From positions 5,925,569-5,989,568 of the forward strand of contig SCHM01000002.1 of the NCBI GenBank assembly GCA_004123355.1: a stretch of DNA of 64,000 nucleotides. Reading direction: 5' to 3'. Shown piece after piece: positions 12,794 through 26,900 of the stretch. The position numbers and the translations under genes are program-made. Positions within the stretch are counted from its first letter, which is position 1. Every line of letters begins with the position of its first letter. A model generated the notes under the pieces. The model ran no database searches and was not told the DNA's origin. It was given only the letters and a program-made list of their open reading frames with translations. The stretch is from Amphirosellinia nigrospora. Lineage: Eukaryota; Ascomycota; Sordariomycetes; Xylariales; Xylariaceae.

Positions 12794-14830
12794 ATGTCGG
12801 GTTGGGAGAACATCGACGACCTGAAGGCTGCGCTCCCAGAGGCGCCTCAGGGCAATGGCAATGCCCAGCCCGTAGGCATGGTCACTGAGAAGCAGGGTGA
12901 CTGGGTCGAGAAGACTAAGAACAACTACGACGACGATCGAGATGTCTCGTGGGAGGGCAATGCGAGAGTCTATGAGTGGGATCAGGAAGAAGGCGACCTT
13001 GGTCCTGAACATCCCGAGCTCGAGCTTCATCTCTTTGGAGAACCTGACTTGCGTAATGACCCCCAGGGCATAGACTTCAGCAAGTATGTTACTGTTTCAA
13101 ATACTTCATAGGTATCATTTTCGCTAACTTTTGCAGGATCAACATGATCAACGTGATTCAAGAGGGTATGCAGCGCATTCACCCGATTAATTCTTTCAAG
13201 GACGCTGGCTTGCACCCAGCTATGCTTCGAAATGTCGAGTTGTGCGGTTACAAAACTCCAACCCCCATTCAACGATACTGTATCCCGGCCATCAAGATGG
13301 GATATGACTTACTTGCAATTGCCCAGACTGGTAAGTAATTGGCTCATTCTCGTAATTTTCAAAGGCTCGCAACAGTAACCAATATGTGAACTAGGTTCGG
13401 GCAAGACGGCCGCTTACCTAATTCCCATCCTCAACCATCTAATGGGAAAGGCTAAGAAGCTGGCTGCACCTCGTCCGAAGCCTAGCGATGCGGATCTTGG
13501 TGCTCGTGTTCGTGCTGAACCGTTGGTCGTTGTCGTTGTGCCTGCTCGGGAGCTAGCCATTCAGATCTTCAACGAGGCTCGAAAGTTTTGTTATCGCACA
13601 ATGCTGCGTCCCTGTGTCATCTATGGCGGAGGCCCCATGCGAGACCAGATCGATAATCTCCAGCGAGGGTGTGATGTTCTGATTGCATCGCCCGGACGTC
13701 TCATCGATCTGATGGAACGAGACCATGTTTTGTCCTTTCGCAGAGTAAAGTATATGGTTATCGATGAGGCCGATGAAATGCTCCATGCGGACTGGGAGGA
13801 AGAGTTCAGCAAGATCCTCGGCGGTGGAGGTAAGTTGGAATATTCTCATGCTTGAACAGCTTAATTAATGTGGGTGATAGAACAGGAAGGGTAACGTCAA
13901 GTATATGCTCTTCTCTGCCACGTTTCCGACTGCAGTTCGCCAACTAGCCAAAACGCATCTTGCCGAGAACTACGTGCGTGTCAAAGTCGGACGCATTGGA
14001 AGCAGTCATGAGAACATCCAGCAGGATGTCATATTTGTGGAACCTTCCATGAAGAAACAAGCCCTTCTCGATCTTATTTACTCGAAGGAGCCGGCAAGAA
14101 CCATCATTTTTGTCAACAACAAACGAACTGCTGATGAACTTGACGATTTCTTGTTTAACAAGGAACTGCCTAGTACATCGATGCATGCCGATCGCACTCA
14201 AAGAGAGCGTGAGGATGCGATGAGAGCGTTCCGCGCAGGCAAAACTCCGCTTCTGGTTACCACTGGCGTCACTGCTCGTGGCATTGATGTTCGTAATGTG
14301 ATGCATGTCATCAATTACGACCTTCCGACCATGGATCATGGTGGTATCCAATATGTTCATCGCATTGGTAACTCCCGCATTGCACCTCTTTCAACTCTGA
14401 TCCCACTGACTAAGAATAGGTCGTACGGGACGAATTGGTCATCGTGGTTTGGCTACCTCGTTTTATACTGAACGAGATGAGCCCATGGCCAACCTTTTGA
14501 CGATGACTCTCATGGAAACTGGCCAGGCTATTCCTGACTTCCTCGAACAATACAAACCGGAGGAGAAGGATGTCTCGAAGCTCAAATTCGAGTACGATAC
14601 AGACGAAGAAGACCCTGGTGAGAATGGTGAGAATGGCGATGCGTGGGGTGCTGGTGGTGATGCGGGTGCTGCCAACGGTAATGGCGGCGATGCTACAGAT
14701 GCTACAGATGCTTGGGGTGCCCCTGCTACAGGTGGTAATGATGATAACGCTTGGGTACCCTACACCTGCTGAAGGTGGTGGTGATGGCAATGCTTGGGGT
14801 GCGCCTGACGGCGCACCCTCGGGCTGGTAA
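12794..14830 (+). CDS. DEAD-box ATP-dependent RNA helicase (DDX3/Ded1/Vasa-like) with Trp-Gly-rich tail
   Basis: All helicase motifs are visible in order: Q motif (GYKTPTPIQ), I (AQTGSGKT, across an intron), Ia (PARELA), SPGRL, II (DEAD), III (SAT), IV (IIFVNN), V (TARGID) and VI (HRIGRTGR, across an intron). Five exons are separated by introns at 13084-13136, 13331-13394, 13830-13880 and 14368-14419, all 51-64 bases and GT-AG. The N-terminus (MSGWENIDDLK) is acidic and Asn-rich. The tail after the RecA2 domain is Gly/Asp/Ala-rich with repeated DAWGA and NAWGAP units and ends in SGW. Two single-base breaks exist. A GGG at 13889-13891 needs two G's to avoid an immediate stop and join the SATFP segment, and a CCC at 14758-14760 needs two C's to reach the PTPAEGGG tail. 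DEAD-box proteins unwind or remodel RNA in translation or RNP assembly. The subfamily is inferred. Confidence 0.85.
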
Positions 14831-17800
14831 AGTCGTGAAGCATAGGTTTCGAGTCAATGCTTACGCGTCGGAGGTAGTTTCTTGAGCTTTGGCTTGAAAG
14901 CTTTTCCGCATCTTGTTACGGTAACTAAAAGGGGGATTTTCGACATGCGAGCCTCGCTTCTTTACAACGTCATAGTGGCACGCTTTCATGTTTCTGAATC
15001 TCGTCTAGGAGTGATGCGAAGCACATGCACATCACTACGATACTACGTCGTGGTAGAAATCTGCATGAAGTTAAGAGGCACGCTATCGAATAGGGATCGG
15101 TATGACGGCCTAGCTGATAAGACAAATCATGCGTTCTGTTGATTGTTCTGCGTCTTGGAGTCGTGATGCTTGATTGTTCGTCTAGGTGCTTTTCTCACTT
15201 CTTTCTATAATTATAGGATCTATTCTGAAGATTGTAGCGAAAAAAGTGATGGATAGTATCGGCTCGTTCATTCATTTTTTTTACTACGGGAGAATGCGAC
15301 AATAGAAAAGTTAAATAAGGGACAGCTGTTTATAGATTGCAGTATACTAAGTTAAATATGTGCCTGCGAGTCAGGATAGGGCGAGAGGCTATGTCTTGTG
15401 CTCGATAGATGGGCGAGCAGTACCTGGTATCCTGGGGAGTGGAAGGTTTGGGATTGTGCGTTGCGGTTTACGTCACGATAGAGGGGTTTTTGGGATACTA
15501 GAATATTAGAAGGGGGGCAGATGTTTGCGTTTGGGGGATGATTCTTCTTTCGTTGGCTGAGTTGTTGATATCGTCAGGTTTATTGGTGTACGTATTGAAC
15601 CTCGTCCCTCCCACAACCCCAGCAAACGAACGTTCTATTTCCTTGTGCCTTTCCAGTGTGTCACCTGCTTCTACGCTTCCCATTGGCCGTATGCACCCGA
15701 TACCTACTAACCTAGATCTTCATGAACATAGTTCAGACGCATGGCTTACTGAAGCGAAGAATTTTCGCATCCTGGCATGAGAGATAGGTTTAGGCCGAGC
15801 ATCGTCCTCGGAACTATGATCTCGCCGTATGAGTCAAGCTTAGCTTGGGCTCTCACACCTTTTAGAGGAAACCTTGGAGCGCGCTATGCTCGCCCGCCAA
15901 CGTCGTAAGTCACGGATTTGTACATCGGATGAAACAGGATAGACTTGCGCTAGACCGTAAAATTTATTCGTGAAACGCAAAAAAAATAGATGATGAAGGG
16001 GATCGGATAAAACCGTTATCGCGGGGTCTAAGGGGCAGGTAGGTAGCTCGCGGTCACCTTTGCCTAGGATAAGATAGGTATCTATGTCCGTTTAGAGTAG
16101 AAGTACGTAAGTTTTTACTTGCGATAGACTTTGTCGCCAAGTACGTCAAGATAAACTCATGATACTTTTTTATTATTTAAGTTCTCGAGGCCACGCTAAC
16201 ATAATTCAACGTCTCGGAATACGCTAGGGTGTGTGTAGATAATTTCGTCCAACAGACCGTATACTAAGTAACACTAGATATGTTTGCTACGATCGACTCT
16301 GATAAAACCTCGTGAGTCATGAGAACCCGGTTGGTTGGTTATACTTCCGCTAATAGATGAATTGCGAGTTGTTTCCCATGTAAGGTGTGGAAGGATTGAT
16401 GACTCCCTTCTATAGGAAGTCAACTAGACATGCCATGCTAGGAGAAATACTTCGTAACCTTTTCTCTCTAAATGCTTTTGGGAAGCAGCCGAGCATAGTT
16501 ACTAGCCCCTGAACCGGCTGTCGCCTGATAAAAAGTAGGCATGTTGATATACTTCGTAGGATATATGAAGCTAATAACTCTCAGTCCATGGGATTAAGAG
16601 ACAAGTAGACAGGGTACGACGAGACAACATGCAGTATGAAAGATTAAGAGTTACGGAATATTTGTAGAAAACATGTGATAGACGTAGACTATCTAGACGA
16701 TTACCATTAATTGCCAGCCCACACATGGTTTGAGATTAGCGTACTGGTGTTTGTATACTTGCGAAAGGGAAGTTCTATACCCGAACATCGAGTCTTTTCC
16801 CCGGCCGGCGCCTTCAATATAGTTTAAGGAGAAAATAGGAATAAAACACAAGGAAGAACAGCCTTGTTCGTGTTATTGAGCCGAAGCTATAACTGAGCAG
16901 TACCTAATCTAGGAGATCGGACGTTCGAAGAAACGAGCAACTCCAGTTGCTACCCCGGAGAAAAGGAATAAGTTAAATGTCAGGTCGATTTCGGAATGCG
17001 AAATTAATGAACCTATCATGAGGGAGAGAAGTCGGTAGAAGTACCTAAGTATGCATGACCTGCACATATATGCCGCTCCTCAACCTATACATTCGAGTGC
17101 ATCCAATCGCATGATTTGGCGGCCTCGACACTGCCTGTGAGTAGCATAGTGAGGCATATCCCATCTTTATCTGTGATTTTCCATCACCTACTTCTACTGG
17201 AGCATCCAGGTATGCCATGCGTGTGCCACTCACACCAGAGGCCGGAAGAACTAGTCCAAAAGAATAGGGGCCACTAGCAGTGGCAAACGAGGAAAAAATT
17301 CTTATACATCACGCTCTCGGCACTTCTTACTGCTGGCCCAGTACCGCGGATCCGGTTCATCCACGTAATCTGGTTCGGCGAAAACAAGCGGGATGGAAGA
17401 GTTGACTTAGGGGCAACCTGCTGGAGTAGTGCGTGTGATAGATAGGCCGGACTGACTCCGTGCAATCCGATGCTGCGGGGTCGCGTAGTAGATGAAACGA
17501 AGGAGTGCTAGAGGTGTCGTGAAGGGAACGGTTAGGTAAGGTAGGGTTTTATGATAACTCACATCCTTATTGTAACCATCGTGAATGACACGGTCATCAC
17601 AGCACAGAGAACACTACTAGAATTCACGTTGTGGACTGACATGGTGTTATCCAGCTATACTTAGCATGAGCCACCTTCGGTTTTAATCACGATTACCCAC
17701 CTGGAGTGAAAATCAATATGCATACGCATAAAGTATAATGGGTGGTGTGGAGGTTGGTTCCTAAGCCCCAGTCACGATGCCCTTGAGAGAGCTGGAAGTT

Positions 17801-18892
17801 CACTTTCTTGGCACTACCCAGCCCGGATGTTGCCTGGAGACGGGAATTAGACGTATCGATTGTGGATAAGCGGTTATTGTTCCTTGGATATGATTGGATG
17901 CGGCTCGGATCCAAGAATTCTCACCAATGACTCACCCGCCGGCCAATGTATGGCCATGGTATGGCCGCGTAGCATCATTCCGCCTGATCTCAGGTCAGCA
18001 AATCACAAATTCGCAAACTCACGCACGATGCAGGCCCAGTCGGTGCGTTGGGCACCTTGCACCATCATCAGCCAACCACTTTAGGAATCGCAAACATTCG
18101 ATTCTCCACTTGAATTCTGAAGGGCATTAACCACAACTCGCAATAATCGAGGGCACGGCAAAAAGAATGTCATGATAGACGTGGTAATGATCGCCCTGCT
18201 CAAAGCGGGTTTCAGATTTGGAAGCTATCTTCAAGGTTGTGTTTTTGGATCTTTTTTCAGAGACTCATCTAAAGCTTTTTAGTTGTTTGCTAGTAGCTTT
18301 TCGGTACGCCAAGACTTGTAGACTAGATCCTCATCACTTCCACTCAACTTTGGGCTCATGCAGTTACCGACCTAGGAGAAATAGCAGCCGTATTTCGACG
18401 GTGTTAATATCGATCAGTCGGTAAGAGTGTTGAATCTTGTTGGCAGACCAAACGGGAATGAACACCACGGACTCCCAAGTTAATGCGATTTAGCCACAAG
18501 CTTACCAGTCGCCCAAATACCTATTCAGGGAGAGGTACTGACAATAATGCTTGTGCGCTTTGCTTGCCACGTTCTCTTCACTCCTCGTCGCACGACTAAT
18601 TACCCCTAAACACCAAACCAAGCCAAGCATGGCCCTCAGTGAATCGTACAAACAACAACTAGCCTTTCGGGCAAACTGCCCTTAATGCCGCAATCCAGAA
18701 ATGCATGGAGATCGGCTTTTGAAGTATCTCCTGAACCTGCCTTTCAGGTTGTCTATAACTAAGTAAGCTTTAAAGGATGGTATCAAGAGTCCGATATCAA
18801 TGCAGTTCCCCAAGACAAAGGAAACAATTGAATATTATCACAAGGATTTGGTATGTTCTGAATCTCGAATTGGCTGAGGTTTTGCGATACGT
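14831..18892. other. gene-poor stretch after the helicase
   Basis: About 4 kb with no supported gene. The first few hundred bases are probably helicase 3'-UTR. Short open frames on both strands show neither domains nor well-placed splice sites. The area around 16000-16100 carries an AGGTAGGTAG-type word. No repeat boundaries were found. Confidence 0.45.
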
Positions 18893-21011
18893 CTAATTCA
18901 AGATGCCTTCCCACATTCCCGGGGCACCGGGTCCCCCAGCTGCAGGGTGAATTGTGGGGATAACGTAAGGACGGAGTTCGCTTTCAGACGAATAGCAAAA
19001 CCGCTTCCGGCATCCGCCACGAAAATCGAGGACAGGCGTTTGATGAACATCTAGGCTGGCGATAGATCGACCGTCTAACGCTCTATCCTGCCACTTGTTT
19101 TCATCATACGAATTATACTGTGCGCTCAGCATCTCGCGGACATTTTCTTGTAGAGATTCATCAGTCGAAATGCGCCGGTTCCGCTTCATGCCGAGCCGTG
19201 GTCTTGAGCCGACCTGCGCATTCGAATGATGGCAGTTATGGAGTTCTTGCAATGCGCGTGCCGCGTCCGCAACATCTTCCATATCCGAGTCTTGCCTTGT
19301 CAACGGTGCGTCCAATGACATTGAATACAAATCCTTGCCCACCGTGCCGGTGTAGGATTCGGGCGAAGACGTGATGCAGTTCTCTTCATAATCCTCTGGA
19401 ACCGAAGTAATGGTCGGTTTCATGCTATACCTCTCACCGTATAGCTTCGCATTCCGGCATCGCGCCTGGATGTCAAGTTTGACAGACGGCGCGCTGACCA
19501 GCGACGAAGCTGACGAGATTGAGGATGAGCGTGATGTACGTGACGTGTCTGAAATCATTGACTCCGGTGAGGATGCTGTGGAGATAGAGCTAGCAAGGGA
19601 AGGGCGACGCATTAACATATAACTGCGAGGCGATGTGTTGATTGCGCCAGGCCATTTGTCTAAACTTTGGGACGCAGAAACCTGAGCTGCCTGAGCCATG
19701 GCGAAACTCATAGAGCACCTTCCACCAAGTATGGAAGTAGCGGTAGTAACGGCAGGAGTGCAAAGCCCAGTCGACTGAGGCGTCAAACGTGGTGTAGGAA
19801 GCAAGCCGAGAGCAGGAGCAAGACGTCCGGGCGTATGCACAGTGGCGGGAGCTGGCTCCATGATTGTCAAGGCAGCGACAGCTTTAGGGGTGCGAGGTGA
19901 AGCCGGAGCCTCGATTAACGGATAAGACCCAACTCGAGAGGGGAAAGGAGAGGGATCCGAACTAGGGAGCGCGGCTAAACCTCGACGTGGAGAGGGACTA
20001 ATATGTATCAAATCTTCAATATTCTCCAGATCGGGGTCAAGTTGTAAGATAAGGTTTTTCCAGTCCAAAGTTTGCTGCTCGGATATTTGAATGCATGCAG
20101 AACCCGACGACGGGGGTTGGGAGGGTCTGTGTTTCAGTATAATCTCGGTCCAACGCTTGAATACAGCATCGGTTATGTGAAGCTTCCAACTCACTGCGCT
20201 CAAAAAAGCCATTTCGTTCTGATTGATCTCTTGGGTTGCAAGCCCGGAAATCTTGCTCCAAGCCCGGGCTGAGTAATTACGGTCTTGAAGATACTTGGAC
20301 GCCAAGATAAAGCAGCCAGAAACATACGACGGCCACACTGAAGCGCTCGGACTGCGTGGATATCGTCAGGCTGCTCCATAGTGAAATCATGGCTGGGCAC
20401 ATGTGGTTTGATAAGAATCAGGTAGTATAAGGCGACTTGTAAAGTAGAGTAGCTGGTGCGAGAGCGACGTAGTGTCTCTTGAATAAAAGTGCGCAGCGGC
20501 AGTACAGCCTTGTGGCCCATTTCCTGTCGATGAAAGACAGAGGCCAGAGGCCATATAGCCTCTACTATTTGCGTTGACGAATCTAGATATGTTGAGCGCG
20601 TGCTAGAGGGTGCAGGTTAAACCGTTCTGAAGCTTACCAACGAGATTATCGACAAAGTTGACCTTGCGATCACTTTGTCGCGCAAGGGTGGGAGGACCAT
20701 TTAGCTGTGCCATTGCCATACGTCCGTCGCGGGTTCTTCCGGACTACCTGAGCAATCTCGGTTTTTTGCGACGACCCACAGGCAGAGTCGGCCCGGTAAA
20801 AGTTGGCTTGTTGAGAGAAACAACAAGGGTCACATTGTTGTGAGGAGTCGGAAGATGAAGAAGTCGAGGTGTTGTCGGAGGCTTGGGACGATGCCTCGGA
20901 GAATATAGAGGTTTGAGAGGATGAGGCGGACGAAGCTAGAGAAGGGGCGTATGGGCCATCTTCGAAAGATCCGGCGGTGTAGTTCAGCGAATCATGTTCG
21001 CCGTACATCAT
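18893..21011 (-). CDS. PHO80/PCL-type cyclin
   Basis: This is a cyclin of the Pcl/Pho80 group, which partners a Pho85-like kinase. A Ser-rich N-terminus (from MMYGEHDSLNYTAG) is followed by RQSDRKVNFVDNLV. After an intron at 20583-20637 comes the cyclin box, with KAVLPLRTFIQETLRRSRTS, YSTLQVALYYLILIKPHVP, CGRRMFLAAL, ILASKYLQDRNYSARAWSKI and NEMAFLSAVSWKLHI. The long C-terminal part is Ser/Pro-rich, with many SP/TP sites, and is probably disordered and phosphorylated. It ends at a stop at 18893. Two frame breaks occur. One is near 20710, before the LNGPPTLARQSDRK segment. The other is at about 20308, where CTTTATCTTG needs one more A to read AALILASKYL. Both neighbouring segments are strongly conserved, so I treat it as one functional gene. 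Confidence 0.82.
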
Positions 21012-22465
21012 TTTGAGAAAGTGGGGGGGAGAGGTCGAATAGTAAACCTCCAGTCGCCCGTCGAGCAGAGTCAACCAATTAGATCGTTACGTAGGTAGAA
21101 TCGTGAAATCTATCGTCCAAGTAGCGTCCTCACAACAGTGACATACAAAAATGCACCGCTGTTGAGCTTCAAAGATTCGAGAGAAATGGAGATTAGACGG
21201 TGAAGTCTAGCACCAGGGTTTCACGGGCGATCAGACCAGAAGACAAAGCAAGACGGACGACTGAGGTAGAGAACAGGGATATCGCAAGCATCGTGTGGTT
21301 TTTGTTTCGATCGGGGAAACAAGCAGTAATGTGACGGCAGGTGCAGCAGCTAGATGTCCATCAAGCTGGTTGCTGCGCTACCTTGTATATGTCACAAAAG
21401 ATGGTGGCGATGGCGATGGTTTTGGTGGTGGTGGCAAGCGCCGGTTCGGATACGTATGTGGAATGTAAGTAGCGTGTGTATGTGGTGTGTAAATACAGAC
21501 GGTCGGTTGTGGTGTAAGTCGGAGTTGGTTATGCAAGGTACGGGCTGCAACCACTTTCAACCGATGAAGTACACATGCGGGTGAAGAGGTGGGATTGGCG
21601 CGTGTTTTAAAATAATACTCGAGGCTGAAGGCGAATTATGAAATAACAGGTAACCAACAGCGGAGTGACTTGGTTGGCCGCGGTAGTGAGTGGGATGAGT
21701 CGGCGCGCTGAAGGCAAAGGGGCGACGCAACCGAAGACGGACGTGGCAGGGTGGCCGGGAGGTTGACTGACAGTGGTCTTACTTAGCAGCACTTAGCGTT
21801 GGTGGCAGCCTTTGGGCGCTGGGCACGCCTGCGCGATGACTCTTATCTCGTGATTAGGTGGCGAAGGCTTGTGGGGATTTACCGCAGTGGTGTCCAGTCC
21901 AGCGGCCGTGCTGGTCGAGGTGGTGGTACAGTGGTACAGGTGGTCCTAGCTTTGCTGTGTTGAAGCCTGAGACTGCGATGGCGCCTGACAGGGGTCTCGA
22001 ATCGGGGGCTTTAGTGGGCTAGGTGGCTAATTAAGAGAAGAGAGGCCTAGAAGGGGCTAGGTACCGACGGGGAAGATGACTCCAGGTGGCACAATAAAGC
22101 AGACCAAGAAGCCAGATCGGGTTCGTGACCACGGTGGAAGCCTAGAAGGTGAATCGATGGATGAATCCTCCGTTTGTTTCAACGCCGGTGGCAAGTGAGC
22201 AATGCAAATAAAGAAGTGAGGGGAGAGTGTATCATTCGAAAGGAAACTTGGAAATATAGAAAAGAGAGGACGATAGAACAGATTATGAAAGCATAGACGC
22301 GGATTGAGTTTTGCTGTTTCTTGATCTTAGGGTTTGTAGATTGCTCTGCAGTACTTCGTATGCTGAGATCTGTCTAGAGCGAACTTGTCATGGGGGCAAA
22401 AATTGCAGTTTGAGAATCGATGACGCCGATGAGCCCGTTTCACGGCGTGTGAGTGAGTGGGTTGG

Positions 22466-22487
22466 GTTGAGTTGAGTTGAGTTGAGT
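22466..22487. repeat. (GTTGA)n pentanucleotide microsatellite
   Basis: Four or more tandem GTTGA units lie in the non-coding region upstream of the cyclin gene. Confidence 0.8.
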
Positions 22488-23872
22488 CGAAGTCCTTTGT
22501 TGGAGCGCAAGAGTACAAGTGAATGCCACTGCGGACACGGACAAAGGGAGACGAGATGTTTGTGCGAAACGGAGGGATGACGATACGGAGGACTAAAAGA
22601 GTTGCTCTAGTACACAAGCCGCATGAGCAGACTTTAAAAAGTCGCCTCTTTTTTTTCTTTTAGATCTTCAAATGTTATAATCGAACATTGCGCCGGCTTT
22701 GTTCGATGAAGAGAGGGAAAACAGGGGGACTCGGTTGCTGCTTGGGGTGCAGACGAGTTTTGAATACCTGAGACTTCGGGCTGCACTGCGGACCCCAAGA
22801 TAGACGGTCAGGAGAGGACTGCTTTACCTACATGGGAATTGGTGTGTACCTATGGGGGTCTACCGACTACATGACATGTACAGATGTAGCATCTGTAATG
22901 TAATGCGTGCGCTGTATGTGTCTCCAGCGCCTGTGGCATTTGAGCCAGTCATATTCAAGAGCTGCATGCTCACTGCTCCACAGCCAGCCGAAATGAGCCA
23001 GGGAAGACGGGAGAAGATACGGAATGGGGTGTTTATAGATATATCACGTCTCTCATTGGCCAAGATGCACGAGAAGAGGGGTGGAAGGGTGACTCTAGCC
23101 TAAGAGATGGCGTGGTCGCAATGCTAGATACATCACCATAATCACCATAACAGGTAGCGTTATATAATGCGTCGTGTCCATTGGCCCAGTTCGGCCCCAC
23201 CCCACCACACCTCACATAACCTGCAGAATGGCGGATCACCACAGCTCCAGCATTGCTTCGATCTTTCTGCTAGTCCCATCGCCCGTAAACAGCTTAGTGT
23301 AGTTGCAGATTGCAACGCTGGGCAACAAAAACCCCAGCCACTGCGACTGTGGAAATTTGTTTGAGAAAGATGAGAGCTACGAAGGCGAGGAGTCATCAGG
23401 GTTATCACGTCTTTATTACATATTCCCAAGACCCAAGACCCCATCTACAGGGCATCCATGATACAGCTCTCACCTAGCATAGGACTCCCCTAGACTTCCA
23501 GTGTGTTGCGTGCATTCACCCAATCGAAGCACGAGAAGAGAAGCAGAACAATGAAGAGAAGAAGACGGAAAACCCCTTTCCACAATCTGTCGCCGTCGGT
23601 GGCCACGTGCATCTCTGATTGTCAAGGCGACACAGATCATACACTCGTAACGGGATGACAAGTGATTCTGTCTAGATAAGTGCATCTTCATTAGTAGCGT
23701 CTCTCCCGAATAGCGCTTCTCCCAAATAAACTTAGGCAGTCTGCTGTAGTAGATAACAGGCGGTAAAGGATCGGAGTCATCAGGCTGGTGCAAGTTGATG
23801 CTACTACTACTACCACCGTTAGCATCCGCTTGGGATGCGCTGTGTCGGGAGGCCCGTATGGAGAAGTATTGC

Positions 23873-23911
23873 TACCACACTTGATACCGCACTTGATACC
23901 TCACTTGACAC
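23873..23911. repeat. short tandem repeat, about 12-bp unit (CACTTGATACCG-like), three to four copies
   Basis: Consecutive units CACTTGATACCG, CACTTGATACCT and CACTTGACACC follow each other with small differences. No function is apparent. Confidence 0.7.
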
Positions 23912-26900
23912 CATTCAGGGAGCCTTGGTGCGTTTCCCGTCCCAGCCATTATTGTTTCGAAAGGGGGGATTGAAACATGGCGAGTAAGTTTTGCAGTTTA
24001 GACTTACATCGTTACAACCGTGCGTAATCCCTAGCCTTGTCACATTCTTTTACATGAGAACTAAAAACAAGTTATTTCTATATTTGGTTCCCCAACTTCG
24101 CCTTGCCGTCCGCAGAGGTGGGATATGTTATCGTGGCGGTACTGCCTGGCTGATTATTCCGTTTATCGGAGAAGGAGAGACACTATCTCGCTCGACAGTG
24201 GCATACCTTGCCCTGAATACTGTGACTCCCAAGTCGATACTCTCTTCTTCCACAGGCAAAATGCTACTAGTTACCAAAGCCATGAACAGCATCTTCATAC
24301 AGAGTAGCCATGTCATAGACACTACTGTAGTTACGAAGATATTCTTCAAAACGCCACCGGATAGTGGCAGCGCCATATTGATGCGCAATGACAATAATCA
24401 ACTTTGCTATTCGTGTTAGTTGATAAAACCCCGCGTTCCTTTAAGGTGCTCTATACGGGTGTGGTCGCAGGCTTCTGAGCCTTTCGACGCCGCCATCGCC
24501 CCACCATGCAGAAATGTATGACAGAGAATCTACAACAGCAACTATACTGGAGTTTTATCCAGCCCCCATCCGTTCCATGAAGCAGTGTAACACACCGCTC
24601 TGCGCGTTGTTTATAGTGATCCTAGGCAACGGGGTATGGTTCAGTGTAACTAGGCAGGATGCCTATATCAGCAGTTATCGTAAGGCATACAAGGTTGTCT
24701 AACATGACCTCGGATTCACTAGTAATGTAAAAACACCCGAAGCCCCAACACACAGCGAAAGAAGTTTGGATGAAACCAGAGGGGCCCTAGATGATGGCCA
24801 CCCGTAGCGGCGAGTCACGACGTATCACAAGATTCAAGTTCTCTTGACTGTAATCTGTTTAGCCTCTCCTACGACCATTCACGCCACAGCCAATGGGATG
24901 GCGGATTCGGCGTTTTGGTTGCAGCCCAAGTCGCGATGACTCAACTTCCCAGCTCAGCTGTCCGTCCGCACCATCATTCTATCTAACCACCATGATCCTA
25001 CAGGTCAATTCAACTCGTTTCATTGATACGTATAACTACCTCACTTTCTGCTTATCGAGGAATGACGCGAGATCGGTGTTCCATTCGTCTGCGGTTGCTT
25101 ATCTAACATGACCGTGCTTACAAGTGTAAATGATCTTCTCTTCACGCCTCATCAATGCGTGGTGTCACACGGCTGGGGGCCCATGGTGGTGGTCATCGCT
25201 TACGAAAACTAGGCCTAGATTGCTAGTGTCACAATCAAGTTTGTTACCCAAAATTCGCCTCTCAGCAAAGCAAATAAGCGCTTGAATATGATCTAGGTCT
25301 AAAGCATGTACTCGGAAGGTCGGCTGAGAAGAAATAAGGCAAAGAGAGAGAGGGAGGGGGAAAATTCTCATTGGGAGTAGCATCATAGGAGACGGCGACT
25401 TGCAGTGTCTCCGTTTACTACGTGCGTTTCATTCCGTCCCGTACTCTCTCACCTTGGTGTCAAATTCACGTCTGTTCACTACCCAGGCAATGCCACGCAT
25501 CCAAAACTCCGCATTCTCCCGGTCATCCGATGCAAGAGGGGCTCCTCAGAACTACTGCACGAACCAGGAGACAAATCTGCAAGTAAAGCTAAAAGACGGC
25601 AGATTGTCGGTATTCTGGAATAACCTAGAAGTTATAAAGTGCCTACTATGCAATAGAGTCGATCCATTAAAGGTTCCGTATTAAATACGATGTTCATCTA
25701 CATGAAAAACAAGTCTCCACACGTAAGGACACATTTGTAAAGAAAGCCACCATCCTCAGAACACACAATTTCAAGAAGCGGTCGGGGAACTAAGATAACT
25801 GCCACGCCGACTGGTGCATAAATGTGCTGGCTGCCATATCCAAATTACGTGCCGCCAAGGCAACGCCTGAACGCTTTACTGTATTCAACAACTTTGCTCC
25901 TCGGCCAATGACAATGTTGCCGCCAAATGACAATTGCGTGTTTGCAATGCCATAACCTAGCGTGGCTTTACATCCGCCGGTACTACACTAAGCAAATTAG
26001 GTTGATGAAGTCAGCGATACGGAAGTCTATGACAACACGCAAACCAGATGATAGACAAAAGCCAGAATGATGTTGGGGGATGGCCGTCCATCGATGCGGT
26101 GATGGTACTGTCCAGGTGGCGAGTCCGAGACATTCATCTTGGCGCTGGCCAATCAAACCCATTTGTGACTAGCGAAGTACCATTACAGGATTTAGTTGTG
26201 TTGGCTATTATGTATACAAAACGCTACGTCGCTGCTATGCCATCGACTCTGAATCACGGACTCAGTCTAGACGAACGAATCCGGCCTCGCCCGCGGACAC
26301 GAACTATGCACCGTCGAATGTCTCATTGATCAGTTGTCGGTAGGTAGCCAGGCGGGACGGCCGCATTCGCTCTCGCCCGCGCGCTTGTCTGGAATAACCA
26401 CGACGCGATGCGGACTCAGCCACTTCGTCGTGTGTGTTTTGCGGGTTGGAGAGCGCGAGCACTGCCATCATCCGGTACATGAAATTGCGCGTCGCAGAAC
26501 GAATCCTGTCCTGTCAATCATACACTGGGCGAGATCCCGTGACCCTCGGTACTGTCTCAAGTTACCAACCCACATCGCCATTCCTCACCTGAGTAAAACC
26601 CGAAAATGCGAAGGCGGCCTGCCAAACCTTAGGTAAGTGACGCCGGCTAGTATTGTTCCCGGACATTTGAGGACTCCTGTGGAGGGGCAGCTAGGCTACC
26701 ACTGCGCCAAATCCAACCCTGTAAGACAGCTGAGAAGCCAAATCAGAGCGCCCGAATTACCAAGCATTAGCTGTTACCCGGCAACGTCGGGGGTCTTAAG
26801 TAGGTTGTGACCAGGGGATTTCAATTAGACACCTCCAATGTAAATTACCATCAGCAAATAGCCGTAACAGTGGACCGAGAACAAATAACCCGATACCGAT

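Noticed and set aside
13881-13895. Programmed frameshift in the helicase
   Set aside because: The site directly follows a splice acceptor, lacks a slippery heptamer, and matches the homopolymer-indel pattern seen in the other genes.
24128-24394. Minus-strand frame with a hydrophobic stretch that could be a small membrane protein
   Set aside because: No start context, no homologous motif, and a longer plus-strand frame overlaps it. Too weak to annotate.
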